Translations under genes and position numbers: made by a program
The notes under the pieces: generated by a model
What the model saw: only the letters and a program-made list of their open reading frames with translations
What the model was told of the DNA's origin: nothing
The model's database searches: none
Shown here: piece after piece, positions 11,051 to 22,735 of the stretch
Layout of the letters: the number at the start of each line of letters is the position of its first letter
Position numbering within the stretch: position 1 is the stretch's first letter
Assembly: GCA_002633005.1 (NCBI GenBank)
Contig: NMRA01000694.1
Location: 1-39,362 of the forward strand
From: Phoronis australis
Taxonomy: Eukaryota; Phoronida; Phoronidae
Length of the DNA: 39,362 nucleotides
Direction of reading: 5' to 3'

Positions 11051-11691
11051 TCTTTCAAGTTCTTAATTTAGAATTCCTCAATTATTCCCCAAAATAAGTT
11101 TTTCTTTAGTTAGATTTTATGTTATTAAATTAGTGTCTAAAACCTCAAGAATGCAATGCTATGACTCAAAAACGCTTTTAAGGTTTCATGCCAAATTAAC
11201 TCGTAAAATGCAAGGTATTTTTGTAAAAAAGCAGTGGTGTTATTCGTATATTACTGCAGGACACAAAAACTGGGCACGTTAAAGCAAAGCTCCAACTTTG
11301 TTGTTTGAGGAAAAAGTTTTAGTAAAATTGGCTTTGGGGATATTTTGTTATGAAACAAATAAAATCTGCCTGTGTCTTGCACATGAAAAATTGACTCAAA
11401 ACAAGGGGGTCTATTGACAATACTAAAGACCCAGCTGTCTGTAGTAAGAAATGTAGTTTTAGAATCCTTGATCTTTCTCCTTTCAGAATATAGATATGGA
11501 AAGCATTATTTTTTTCAATATTTGACCTAGAGGTGATGTCCTTTATTAAGGTTCTAACTTATTGGCTAATGTGCTTGATTTGATGTTGTAAGAGTTTGTT
11601 GTGTGACTGATGTACTGATGTGTATGTATGGGAACACTTGTGGCATGATATTGTACTAATGGCATGACATGTTTGATTTGATATTGCAGAG
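11051..11691. other. Intron, nothing recognised
   Basis: AT-rich, no repeat or coding signal. It ends in TTGATATTGCAGAG, the acceptor of the next exon. Two AGs lie here; only the second (11690-11691) keeps the frame open. Confidence 0.5.
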
Positions 11692-11749
11692 GTACAAGGT
11701 GTGGATACTGTGGTGGAAGTCGTAATTTGGTCATTGATCACCCGATGAG
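11692..11749 (+). CDS. Exon 2: short CxxC-containing segment of the Roco-protease gene
   Basis: Fifty-eight bases between the acceptor GCAGAG and the donor GAG|GTACAG. It takes one base from the upstream exon and leaves two. The translation GTRCGYCGGSRNLVIDHPM is followed by R and then GALFGPYALKC of the large exon. The CGYCGG (CxxC) resembles half of a zinc knuckle, but a second cysteine pair is not obvious, so metal binding is speculative. Using the first possible acceptor (11688-11689) would produce a stop within 20 codons, which is why the second was chosen. The exon is flanked by introns of 10.9 and 6.3 kb. Confidence 0.6.
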
Positions 11750-12045
11750 GTACAGGTATGTAGTGATTTATAATTGCTTTTGAGAAGCCTATTTTGAATG
11801 AGCAGCAAACAGGGTCGCGCCGCACGTTACACTTGTTTGCGTGACTTTCCTGTTACCCCAATTCATTAGTTATTCTTTGCAGTATTTCACACCCGCCGTG
11901 TCTCACTGTGTGTGTCGTCAGCTTATACTCTGTGGTGGCATTACTGCGTCATTTTATCTTCACTTGAGAATGAAACAAGTATGTTTTGAAATATCGTGTG
12001 TCTTTTAATTATGTCGCTAGGTCAGTTACTGTATCTATGTTCAGT
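11750..12045. other. Start of intron before the gap
   Basis: Unique sequence with no supported feature. Confidence 0.5.
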
Positions 12046-12896
12046 NNNNNNNNNNNNNNNNNNNNNNNNNNNNNNNNNNNNNNNNNNNNNNNNNNNNNNN
12101 NNNNNNNNNNNNNNNNNNNNNNNNNNNNNNNNNNNNNNNNNNNNNNNNNNNNNNNNNNNNNNNNNNNNNNNNNNNNNNNNNNNNNNNNNNNNNNNNNNNN
12201 NNNNNNNNNNNNNNNNNNNNNNNNNNNNNNNNNNNNNNNNNNNNNNNNNNNNNNNNNNNNNNNNNNNNNNNNNNNNNNNNNNNNNNNNNNNNNNNNNNNN
12301 NNNNNNNNNNNNNNNNNNNNNNNNNNNNNNNNNNNNNNNNNNNNNNNNNNNNNNNNNNNNNNNNNNNNNNNNNNNNNNNNNNNNNNNNNNNNNNNNNNNN
12401 NNNNNNNNNNNNNNNNNNNNNNNNNNNNNNNNNNNNNNNNNNNNNNNNNNNNNNNNNNNNNNNNNNNNNNNNNNNNNNNNNNNNNNNNNNNNNNNNNNNN
12501 NNNNNNNNNNNNNNNNNNNNNNNNNNNNNNNNNNNNNNNNNNNNNNNNNNNNNNNNNNNNNNNNNNNNNNNNNNNNNNNNNNNNNNNNNNNNNNNNNNNN
12601 NNNNNNNNNNNNNNNNNNNNNNNNNNNNNNNNNNNNNNNNNNNNNNNNNNNNNNNNNNNNNNNNNNNNNNNNNNNNNNNNNNNNNNNNNNNNNNNNNNNN
12701 NNNNNNNNNNNNNNNNNNNNNNNNNNNNNNNNNNNNNNNNNNNNNNNNNNNNNNNNNNNNNNNNNNNNNNNNNNNNNNNNNNNNNNNNNNNNNNNNNNNN
12801 NNNNNNNNNNNNNNNNNNNNNNNNNNNNNNNNNNNNNNNNNNNNNNNNNNNNNNNNNNNNNNNNNNNNNNNNNNNNNNNNNNNNNNNNNNNNNNNN
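12046..12896. other. Assembly gap (851 N)
   Basis: All bases are N. Any open frame drawn across it is meaningless. The exons on either side (11749 and 18099) join in phase without needing an exon in the gap. Confidence 0.99.
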
Positions 12897-13728
12897 AAAC
12901 CAGGCAATTCAAGAACCGGTCTACTATTTATATACTTAATTTTCTTTCTTAATATACATTTAACCAATTACAATTCATCTATGTCGACCGTTTTCATTTC
13001 ATTGCGTCATATATTTGCTACAGTTACGGAAAATAGTTCTTCCCACAGGTCTCTGCTGATGGACACTACACACTTCTGCTAACATTTAAAGTATGAACAG
13101 TCGCGAGTTTACTGAAGTCTCATTATAAGTACAGAAATGTTGTTGAAAAATAACAGTGACTATCTGAAGACAGGAATGCATAACAAAATAAAATATGGAA
13201 ACACCAAACAATAATCAAAAAAACACTTACCTGTTGCAATAACGCCTTAAATGCGAACGTACTGACCGACTTGCATGAACGGAATGTTAGTTGAACATGT
13301 TAGTAGAACAAAACTGTCTCAATGAAATTTTCATGGTTTACAGGTTTAAGAAGATCCACCGCAGATTTCCGTATATAAGTCCAGCAGAATATATGGCCAA
13401 TTTGCGTATCTTAAATTTTTTCCTAAAATATACCTACATGTAGGATGCATATCTGAGAATAAAAATGCATGCTTGAAATCTAAAAATAATGCTATTCCCA
13501 CTAGGATATAATGAGGGTGAGTATTTATTCTGTGTTCGTGTATTCGGCATTGCTGAGTATAGGTCCTGGTGTATTTTTATATAAGACGTTTGGTTTCCAC
13601 AAATTATATGCAGAAATCGCTGGTAATACTTCCCAAAATTATTTACCCTTGCTGCAAGTAAGGCATCACCTCGGGTAAAAATAGAACAATAATAATTAGC
13701 AATGTAACAGTCAACACAATTAAACACA
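12897..13728. other. Intron, nothing recognised
   Basis: AT-rich unique sequence. The longest open frame (13781-13434, minus) runs into the adjacent MITE and is not protein-like. Confidence 0.45.
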
Positions 13729-13734
13729 CTTACA

Positions 13735-14236
13735 CAGGGCTTGGAATTTTCCGCGGAAACGCGGATTTCCGCTTTTTTCAAATGTGCTTTCCGCTTTTTT
13801 TATAATATTTCCGCGTAAAAAAATCGGATTTGATATAAAATTTCCGCGGCAAATTCTTTTCTTACCGCGGCGCTGCAGACGACGTTCACCTCGAAAAGCG
13901 GAAGTTGCTCTTTATGCTTCGGAGGAACGTAAATTGTCAACATTGCCGGGGCATCTGGCATCTGGGACAGCGTGGTGGGATTTTCAATGGTGTCTCGTGT
14001 TATTGTTAAGCGCGGCGACAAATACTACCGCCCTGCAGCCAAGAATGTGTGGGTTGGGAGTGGTCGGGCGAGCTAAAAAGGACGCAGACGCACACTACTG
14101 ATGCTGGTAACGTTTTTTTTTTTTTAGTCCCGATTTTTGTCGGGGAAAGGTTCATTGACCATTTCAAGATTGGTTATCGGGCATGATTTGGGCGTAAAAG
14201 TTTCCGCTTTTTTGTCATTGGTCATTCCAAGCCCTG
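13735..14236. mobile_element. CAGGG-ended MITE, 502 bp, with 6-bp target duplication
   Basis: The element begins CAGGGCTTGGAAT and ends ATTCCAAGCCCTG, a 13-bp perfect inverted repeat. CTTACA stands directly outside both ends (13729-13734 and 14237-14242). Subterminal TTTCCGCTTTTTT words repeat in the left part and once near the right end, typical of transposase-binding sites. CAGGG termini point to the hAT superfamily, which usually makes 8-bp duplications; the 6-bp duplication seen suggests an atypical hAT group or a different family. No transposase is encoded, so it is non-autonomous. Confidence 0.85.
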
Positions 14237-14242
14237 CTTACA

Positions 14243-16474
14243 GCTGAAGTGCCTCTAAAACTATATTAATACAAAAAACATGGCCTGTAGTTTAAGATCA
14301 CGTTTCTTTTTTGTCTGAAAACTATCAACTGAAGGCGGTAACATGGACAAGAAGACAAGGTCCTGTGGAAAGTAGATATGGAACACCGGGTCGGAAACAC
14401 CTATCAGGTTCCAAGCCCATTGCATCGGACTCCAGGTCCTGTATTCTTGTTAGCCTACCCCTAGGACCACAAGAAGCAACGACTGCCAAATCTGATTCAA
14501 CTGACTTGTCATTTTTCGAAATGATTGGTGGAGGATTTTCTTAGTCGCCGCAGACAGAGAGTGCCACAGGGTCCCGGTGTCCTTGTCGGCATTCATCTTA
14601 ATCTCGGGACACCATGGAGTTCAGGGTGTTGTACCTCAGACGGTACAGGGTGTGAATTAACAAGACCACATGTACACAGACCAGTGGATGAGCAAGCAAA
14701 ATTGGGTCGCTGCAAGTTAAATCTTTTTAGGTTTACATCTGGGGTAAAGCTCGTAACGCTAGAACTTCGCTAAAAAGCAAGAATTCATGAAATTACGTGA
14801 TGTATTGTGTGTTTTAATTGAAAGCGTGATTTTGGCTAGATTTTTGTATTTCCCAAGACAGCTACTGAACTCTACCCTAGTCTGCGACCAGGGGCGCAAG
14901 GGTGAGAATGTCTCGAACACGCTAGACTGAAGATGTTGAGACGTTTGGTGAGGCATTGCAAACGAAGCACACGATCACACTATCTTCTTTAGCGAGATTC
15001 TGACATCTGCGATGCTTATCAGAGAGCAACAGACAATTTGTAAGGGTAGTGAAACGTGGTTACGTGGATGTACATTAGTTTTTGATATGTGTTATAGCAC
15101 ACCGGCTCTTACACAACATAGGACAGGGATGCAATGTCTCTGTAACAATTGCGTGTGCGCCGCACCCCTTTCTGAGTGATGGGCCTTGCACTATGTTTGA
15201 ATTTTAACCAGCTTTACTTTGGCTCCGTCTCACTCGGCTGCTGCTGTTCACTATCTACATTACTTTGAACGCGCGATATCCTACGGACAGACTTAGTTGT
15301 GGCCTATTGTGTATGGGGGCCTAATTTTTCTCATCACGTCAAGAATAAAATCCGGACACGTTGCCGGGAGATTTTAGCCACTAACAAGGGCATTTGCAAA
15401 GGCCAGGACGTTTTAAAAATAAAAACGTTTCGTAAACACGCAAGTTGATGTCAGGCGTGCAAGTTCAATGTCACAGTCGGAAGTCGAACAACACGGTCTA
15501 ATTAAACCAGAGCACATGTTACGCTACAACGAAAAACTGCAGCCTTCGGTGTATTTCCCATTTGTATTTTCATCAGAAATTTTCGTCATGCGGGACTCGG
15601 TGACTCTTTTTGTAGCTAAAGCGCCAAACACGAGCTAAACGCAAGACAATCGAGTAACGATCATGACATCATCAAGACAAGGTAAAAATTACATAGCCCG
15701 TTACACCAGTTCACAGATTCAAGCCTTATAGAGTAGTAATCATCCGTTGAACGCTTTAGTGACACGGGAGTTGCGTCGATCCCAAATTAGCGTTTCTAAA
15801 ATTTTCCTTGTCCGAAAGTCGCGGGGCAAAAATCCGACACTGTCCGAAGTTCGAAGATCATTGAAAAACAGTTTATGGACCTTGTACGAATTTCGTGCAC
15901 TATGAAAAACTCATTTCGGAAATATTTATTCTTGGTCGAAAATGGCGGGCCGTCCGAAAATCACGCGACTTTACCGTATCAATGCATTCCAAACATGAAG
16001 TGCGTTAACTTTGTACGTACAATAGAGAATGAAAACGTTTTAACCCAAGGTGTATAGTAAATCACCACTCACATCAGCACGCACATCAAAGACCTGTTGT
16101 TTAGTACATCATTTTTTAGAGACCAGTGCATTTCAGTCACACAAAATGAAGGTGGCGGGTGATTATCTGTTACAGGATAGAATGTCTGCAGTCTTGTGTG
16201 TGCGTATAAGCACTTATTGCGATGCTATATGTTTAGTGGTGAGATTCGTGTATGTACAACAAGTATCGTACCATAAAGGTTAACCAAAGATGTTAGACAG
16301 TCTCTGACCATACAGTGGACGTGCTATGAGAACAGCATGAAAATTTGGTTGTGGCAATGGCAGATAACTAATTGGTTGTTACAGCGAGATCATTAGTCCC
16401 ATTTAGACATCATCTTTTGATCCAGCATAAGTGGCACGGAGCAACTTGATTGGTGTAACTATAGTGGCCGGTTA
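14243..16474. other. Intron, GC-richer unique sequence
   Basis: Two adjacent plus-strand open frames (14311-14544, 14525-14773) have no family resemblance, no splice support and stops in all joined frames, so they are not called. Several TCCGAAA words occur near 15800-15960. No RNA gene or repeat is supported. Confidence 0.4.
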
Positions 16475-16808
16475 CCATGGGCGGATCCAGGTTTTTGAGT
16501 TGGGGGTGGGAGGGCAAAGGAATAACCAGAATTTCCCCACACACGCGCCCCCTGCCTAAAGACTAAAATGTAGGGATGCAGGGGTCTCGAATTTTTTGAG
16601 TGTGTGGACCTTATTACTAAAAAAACAAAAAAACACTGACCGGGATTTGTTCAAGGCCTATGCATTGTGCATTCCCCCCACCCGAGCCCCCCCTGGGTGC
16701 GTGCATATACTAGTCAGCAATTCGCACCTCGAACTGCCCAATGGTATCTAGGAGATTTTTAGGGCGGCCATGGCCCCCTTGCCCCTCCCTCCCTAAATCC
16801 GCCACTGG
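16475..16808. mobile_element. MITE-like insertion with imperfect GGCGGAT..AGG inverted ends
   Basis: The left end CCATGGGCGGATCCAGG and the reverse of the right end, CCAGTGGCGGATTTAGG, match apart from a few changes. The interior is low-complexity with G/C runs (CCCCCCACCC) near both ends. Similar 'GGCGGATCCAGG' MITE ends are frequent in animal genomes. No clear target duplication was found. Confidence 0.45.
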
Positions 16809-18098
16809 CTACACACGCAATTCACTAACTGTGGCAAGACCGAAGTTGTACGCTGGAGTGTGGAATGCATATGCACAGGTTTTCGAATAGCAGGAGTTGT
16901 AGAGACAGAGAACCCATTTGTAGGTCATTGCACATAGCGCAGCAGAGATGATCCTTTCCGCCTTGCCCCAGTTTCGCTTTTAGACAATAATTGACACGGA
17001 GCAAGATGTTCAAACGCAAGTTGCTCTACCTACCATTAACGGGTGGCAAAAGTTGTCACCGCGATGTCAGTTTGCTCCGTGCCAGCGCGGTTTACACACT
17101 GGAACATCTCGATCCGTGTCAGCTGATCCGTGACAACTTTTGTAGTAACGGCACTAATGACTGACATAATCATGAGCTGGTGATTCAAACGGAGTCGAGT
17201 TGCCCACACAAGTGATCAATTGTAGCGCTGCATCTGAGGGATCTGTGCCGATTCTGAATAAGGCAACGAATGATTTGAATGTCAACTTTTTTGCTTATAA
17301 CATGGCTGTGGTTGTCATGTATTTTTAGTGAAGATATTTAGTTTTGATAATCGTGTAGTCGTGTACTATATGTATTTGGCTATGCTATGTTGAACTGTCG
17401 GTCAGCCATTTAATGTTGTCAGAACATATTGATTACAACTAGTAATAGCAAGTCTTCCTCCTAAGCTCATTTTAGAAAATACCACCATTGGACAATTAAC
17501 AATTTGCTCATACTGTCTATAGTATGTGGGTCTGTTAGTAATGTGCTCTGTCATAGCAAACTGCTTCAGCAGTATGTGTCAGTGGGCACAAAATGTATTG
17601 TCAACTGGTCCATGTATCTCTGTGGTGATACTATCTACAATAAAAACATCTCCACAATGACATTGATACACATAATTATTTAGGCGTCATTGTGATGAAG
17701 CTGTGCCTGTATGCAAATGTGGGCTCATTGCGCATACCACGATGTGTAAAAACCCTGGCTTATATAATGAGTAAAATGAAAGTGCATATTTTTAAAATAA
17801 CGTGAGAATGAAACTTTATTGCTTTGAAACCAGTAAACGATGTCGAGTTTTGAATGGAGATGTTAACTACGAATGAATAGATGATGCATATACAGAATGA
17901 GATATGCGTGTCTACAATGAAATGGAAAACTTACACATATGTGCCTTTGTGTGAAATATGTAAGCAAAATATAGTTTCTGAAAAAAAGAAATACAGTTAT
18001 GGCACATGGTTCTAATTACTCGATTGTGCAGGAGAACATTATTTTGTAATTGTCTTTTCAATATATTGCGATTAAATCGATTTTATTTTATTTTACAG
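16809..18098. other. Intron up to the large exon; nothing recognised
   Basis: Words such as CACGGAGCAA / TTGCTCCGTG recur between 16434 and 17090 in both orientations, perhaps an eroded inverted-repeat element. The end shows a strong polypyrimidine tract (TTTTATTTTATTTTACAG) before the acceptor. Confidence 0.4.
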
Positions 18099-21000
18099 GG
18101 GTGCGTTGTTTGGACCTTATGCATTAAAATGTTTGTCAGCTGTGGGCAACTCAAGTCAAGATCAAGAACTGTTACAGAAATTGGGAATTTGCCAAAAGCT
18201 GGACTTGAGTTTGTTGAACTTAAGGAGCGAGGAGGTTCCTGTAGGACTGACACTTTGTCAAAGCTTAGTGAAACTTGATATGTCAAGTAATGAACTGACT
18301 TCTATTCCAGATGGCATTTTTTCACTGTCGCATTTAGAATCATTGAATTTGTCTTTCAACGAGCTTACAGAAATACCTTCTGACATCAAAGCACTGGCAG
18401 AATTGAAAGATGTTAACCTGTCTCACAATGAGAGATTAAGAGACATTACTTCAGTCTGTCAATGTATCAAACTGCGAAGGTTAGAGATACATGACAACCA
18501 GTTAGTGAATATTCCAGTTGAAGTAGTGAATTTAATAGAGCTGGAAGAGATTGATTTATCAAATAATAAGATCAGAGACTTTGATTCACTGGTAACGTGT
18601 GCCAAACTGAGAAAGGTATCATTATGTCATATCAAGTTGGCGAGTATTCCAGCTGAAGTAGGGAAGCTGAGTGAATTGGAAGACGTTGATTTATCAGGTA
18701 ATCAGATCAGAGTCTTTGATTCACTGGTTACTTGTGCCAAACTGAGAAAGGTATCATTACACGATAAGTTGGAGAGTATTCCAGCCGAAGTAGGGAAGCT
18801 GAGTGAATTGGAAGAGGTTGATTTATCAGATAATCAGATCAGCGACTTTGATTCTCTGGTTACTTGTGCCAAACTGAGAAAGGTATCATTACAACATAAC
18901 AAGTTGGGGAGTATTCCAGCCGAAGTAGGGATGCTGAGTGAATTGGAAGAGGTTGATTTATCATTTAATCAGATCAGCGACTTTGATTCTCTGGTTACTT
19001 CTGCCAAACTGAGAGAGGTATCATTACACCATAACAAGTTGGAGAGTATTCCAGCCGAAGTAGGGAAGCTGAGTGAATTGGAAGAGGTTGGTTTATCATT
19101 TAATCAGATCAGCGACTTTGATTCTCTGGTTACTTGTGCCAAACTGAGAGGGGTATCATTACAACATAACAAGTTGGAGAGTATTCCAGCCGAAGTAGGG
19201 AAGCTGAGTGAATTGGAAGAGGTTGATTTATCATTTAATCAGATCAGAGACTTTGATTCACTGGTAAGTTGTGCCAAACTGAGAGTGGTGAGGCTGTGCA
19301 ATAATCTTATCAAAGTTATTCCACCCAGTATAGGGAATCTGAAGCAGCTTGAGCACCTTGACCTGTCCAATAATGAGATGGTAGGATTTGCTCGGTTGCC
19401 ATATAGTTTCCTTGATAAAACTGATGATACACACATTCAAATCTGTAGTCTCCCAGATGAAGTATGCCAGTTAAAGAAACTAAGATTTCTTGACTTAAAG
19501 AACAATTCATTACATCAACTTCCAATGCACATTGATCAGTGTCATTCTCTCCAGACGTTGAGGCTTGATGGTAATCCTTTAACAAGGCCACCTGTGGAAG
19601 TATGCAAAAGTGGTGTAAAGGCCATATTCCAGTATTTCAAGGATCTGCGACAAAGTGAAAGCAGGGTCAGAAAACAGCAGGTGGTCTTCCTGGGAGAGAC
19701 CGGAGCTGGTAAAACTAGCTTGGCTAGAACATTGGTAAACAATCGGTCATCTTTAGCTGATCCTGCGGACCGCACTCGTGTGCTTGATCGATACGTTTTG
19801 AAAGTAAGCAATGATTTACAATTACAGATTACGGACTTTGGTGGCCACCATGTTTATGAGTTGGCTCATACATTCTTTTTGACACCCGAGGTAATTGCTT
19901 CATTAGTAGTAGATTTGTCACGGTATAATAAGGACAACTACATGAATTTCGCAGGTCGGTGGCTGGGTTCATTAATGGCCATGTCGTGGAAGTCTACTGT
20001 GATTGTTGTTGGAACTCACAGTGATTGTTGTGCTGCAGAGGAGATTGAGAGAAAGAAGAAGGACTTATTGGGTCGCATCAAGGATCAATATCATCAGATG
20101 ATAACTGATGTTGAAAGGCAGCGGGAAAGAATCGCCAAGACAATAAATCGGTATGATGGCAGAACAGAGTTCGATTGTTATGTTCAATACCTTAAAAACA
20201 TTCGCAAGAGCAAGGAAACCCGCTTGGAATCACTGCGTTCAAACTTCCATTTAATTGACTACATCTTTGAGACAAGTGCACATTCTATGCATGGTATTCC
20301 TAAATTCAAGGATGAACTACTTGCAGTTTGTGACAAAAAGGCAGCAACATTGCCTCGTTCATGGCTGGCAATACAAGACATCATGGATGAACAGAGTGAT
20401 GAACCCTGCATCATGCTTGAGAAATTCCATGAAATTGTGCGTCGAGGTTTCACTGTTCGTGAGTTGCCTACAGATGATATTCAGCACACTGCTGCAGTGT
20501 TACTTTCGTATCAACATCAGTGTGGAAATTACTTATGGTTTGAAGATGATGATCAGCTTAAAGGGTATGTCTTCCATCGACCTGATTTTGTTGTGGAGTT
20601 TTTGAAAGGCATTTTTCATCACAACATGGATAGTCAACTGGATCAGAGTAATCAAGATTTTGACTTCAAGCATTTCACCAAGGAAAGTTTCAAGAAAGCA
20701 AAAAAAGATTTCTTGAAGTGTGGTCTCATTTCAACACACCTGCTGCGGTGTCTAGTGAAGCGGTATGTGAGTGATGAATCTTTGTTTGACATTTTGGTAC
20801 ATCTCTTGGAAAAGTTCTCTCTATGTTTCCGTGTTCGCGAAAAAGGTCATGGCAGCATTCTTTGTTTTCCATGGTTCCTCACCAATGACCAGCCCGACGA
20901 GATGCAAGTGAAGTGGCGAAAGAAGCCAGGCGAACAACAGTACCAGATCGAGTTTCATTTCTCAATGCAGTTTCCTGAAGCTTTCTTTGAGCTGGCCATT

Positions 21001-21394
21001 GTTCGGGTGCATCAGTGCTTTGGACCATTTCTGCAGGATGTTGTAACATGGAAAAGTGGTGTTTACTTCCGCAAAGATTACGACAAGATAAGAATGTCCA
21101 AAGTGCGAGAAGACAACGATGACATTCTACAACTTGCTGTGCGAGGAGAACAAGTTACTAAGTCGTGGCCTAGTTTGATGAAAGCATATCACGTAGTTGT
21201 TGGCCTTTTATTAAGGAAGTGGCCAGGAGCCTCATATGACATTTTCTATGTCTGCCCACATTGTCTATGCTCTGAAGTTGCTGATCCTACTCTGCATCCA
21301 GCCCAAGATCTGCATACGTTTCTGTCTGGTGTAGAATTCCTGCCATGTGACAACAGTGATGAAGGAATGGTGAAAGTGGATGAGGTTGTACCAG
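18099..21394 (+). CDS. Exon 3: leucine-rich repeats + Roc GTPase + COR domain of a Roco protein
   Basis: This exon encodes about 1,098 residues. It begins inside a codon (R-GALFGPYALKC), so the TTG at 18106 is not the start. Residues 25-500 (counted from 18106) form leucine-rich repeats of the type LxxLDLSxNxLxxIP. The middle is a near-identical five-unit array. At 530 the Roc domain opens with the P-loop GETGAGKT (19693), followed by switch II DFGGH (19834) and the base-recognition motif THSD (20014). LPRSWLAIQDI (20352 on) starts the COR domain, and FRVREKGHGSILCFPWFLT lies late in it. CPHCLC (21253) is a possible metal or disulphide cluster near the end. Known Roco proteins (LRRK2, MFHAS1, bacterial Roco) are GTPases that switch by COR-driven dimerisation; here the switch probably controls the protease encoded further down. 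Cytosolic location is likely, as no signal or membrane segment is seen. The exon ends at CCAG|GTAATA. All key nucleotide-binding residues are intact. Confidence 0.95.
18616..19287 (+). repeat. Five near-identical 135-bp coding units within the LRR region
   Basis: Units start at 18616, 18751, 18883, 19018 and 19153. Each encodes 45 residues, two LRRs: VSL-H-KLESIPAEVGKLSE followed by LEEVDLS-NQI-DFDSLVTCA. The second unit has lost one codon (SLHDKLES instead of SLQHNKLES), which shortens one LRR. DNA identity between units is very high, whereas LRRs outside the block are diverged. That indicates recent expansion or gene conversion. Such arrays commonly vary in copy number among alleles and paralogues and change the ligand surface. 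Confidence 0.9.
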
Positions 21395-21873
21395 GTAATA
21401 CGCTTGTGTAGTCAGTATTCATATCAAATGTTCTCACTTAGTAAATCACAGTAAGTTATGGATATCATATGAGTTATAGGTATATGTCAGAAATAGTTAT
21501 GTTGAGCACAAGATCAAATTTCTGTTGTAAGTCGTTTTTCATAAAACAAAAATTAATCTCAGTAGTATAGCAGAGAAAGTGGACAAACTAAAAAAATTGG
21601 TTTTAATGAAGCTGCTAGATTGTCAAGCAACAAGATTTGGGTTGAGGGCTTACAAAAATCATTTGCTTCTCTGAGTTGTATGTATGTGTGATTTTTTAAG
21701 TGAGCTTGAGAAGTACCAAATTCTCCTTCTTAATTCTCAAGTTTTAATACTTTTGTGAAGGTGATGAAGTTGTAAATAACTTGTAGCCCGTTTTAGAAAT
21801 AAAACATGTGATCAACAAACTCATTCAAAGTTTGTGTGACAATGAATGTAATGTAATTGTAATTTGTGTTTAG
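21395..21873. other. Intron (479 bp)
   Basis: Donor GTAATA, acceptor TTGTGTTTAG. AT-rich with no other feature. Confidence 0.8.
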
Positions 21874-21947
21874 GTCCATTTTCTTTACCAAGTGAAGTAG
21901 AGCTATTTGAGGCACAGAGAGGTTTTGACAACATTTGTCAGCAAAAG
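21874..21947 (+). CDS. Exon 4: linker after the COR domain
   Basis: Seventy-four bases, joined to the preceding exon through a split GGT codon. It encodes GPFSLPSEVELFEAQRGFDN followed by ICQQK and ends exactly between codons at AAG|GTAAGA. No domain is recognised; it is likely a helical segment between COR and the protease. The frame, codon pattern and both splice sites support it. Confidence 0.8.
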
Positions 21948-22437
21948 GTAAGAAGTAATTTAAGCTGCACTAGTTTAAGTGCTCTAGTTTCTATCCAATA
22001 CTCAGCTGCTTTAGGGTTGGTTTCCAACTCTAAGTTTCATGACTTGTAATGTTTGCTGCTTGTTGGATCTGTTTTTGTGTTCTCTTACCTAGCAGTGTCA
22101 CACTAAGTAGGTTTTGGCAACTATTTTGACATAAAATTAACTCCTGCATAATTATGTTCTTGAAGATGTGTTAGATTGCAATTTTACGTCTTTAACGTGC
22201 CTGTCCCTGTTCACATTACAAAGACGGTTATGTGTTTTCGTGAAATTACTGTTCTGTATTTTAAGTATCTGCATTCCCCAGTCCAAAATGTTTGTGAAAT
22301 AGTGTGGGAAGACATAATTCTGCAAACTTTTACCTTCACACCAATGTAACTCCTACTTATGTTGATGTTGTAGTCAACCACTTAAAAGTAAATATATAAT
22401 AACATCCCGTACCAAAATGAGGAGTTGAGTTTCAAGT
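21948..22437. other. Intron, nothing recognised
   Basis: Unique AT-rich sequence. Confidence 0.5.
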
Positions 22438-22735
22438 GAGATTCAATTAAAGTTCAATAAAAAATTGAATTTCTATTGAATATGTCTATTGAATGAAATG
22501 TCAATTGGCACTGCCCTCCAACCTGATTATGCTGTCAGTTGAGTGGCTATTGAACATCTATTGAATGGCAATTGAATTTCAGCACTTAGAGAGAATTTTT
22601 AGCTGTTCTGTATTGAATAGCTATTGAATTTCAGGACTTAGAAAAATTTTGGCAGTTCGGAATTGAATATTTATTGAATCAGGATGTCTTGAATTGAATG
22701 GCTATTGATTTTCAAGACTTGGGGAATTTCTGGAT
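22438..22735. repeat. ATTGAAT-rich interspersed repeat
   Basis: GG(C/A)(T/A)ATTGAAT and TCTATTGAAT recur at irregular 20-70 base spacing. GAATTTCAG(C/G)ACTTAGA..AATTTT appears twice and in altered form a third time, giving a period near 65-70 bases. Short inverted words (TTCAAT..ATTGAA) open the block. It looks like a MITE or satellite remnant. The repeat at the right edge of the window has a similar style but different words. Confidence 0.6.

Noticed and set aside
11986-12967. Open frames of about 300 codons on both strands
   Set aside because: They consist almost entirely of N; they are artefacts of the assembly gap.
14311-14773. Two overlapping plus-strand open frames
   Set aside because: No recognisable protein features, no splice signals, and stops when the frames are joined.
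18106-18108. Start codon of the large open frame
   Set aside because: The codon is TTG in the middle of an exon that begins at 18099 and joins upstream exons in phase; it is not a translation start.
21395-21411. Stop codon TAG at 21409 as the end of a stand-alone Roco protein
   Set aside because: A donor (CAG|GTAATA) precedes it and the next exon at 21874 joins in phase. It could still be used as an alternative end if the intron is retained.
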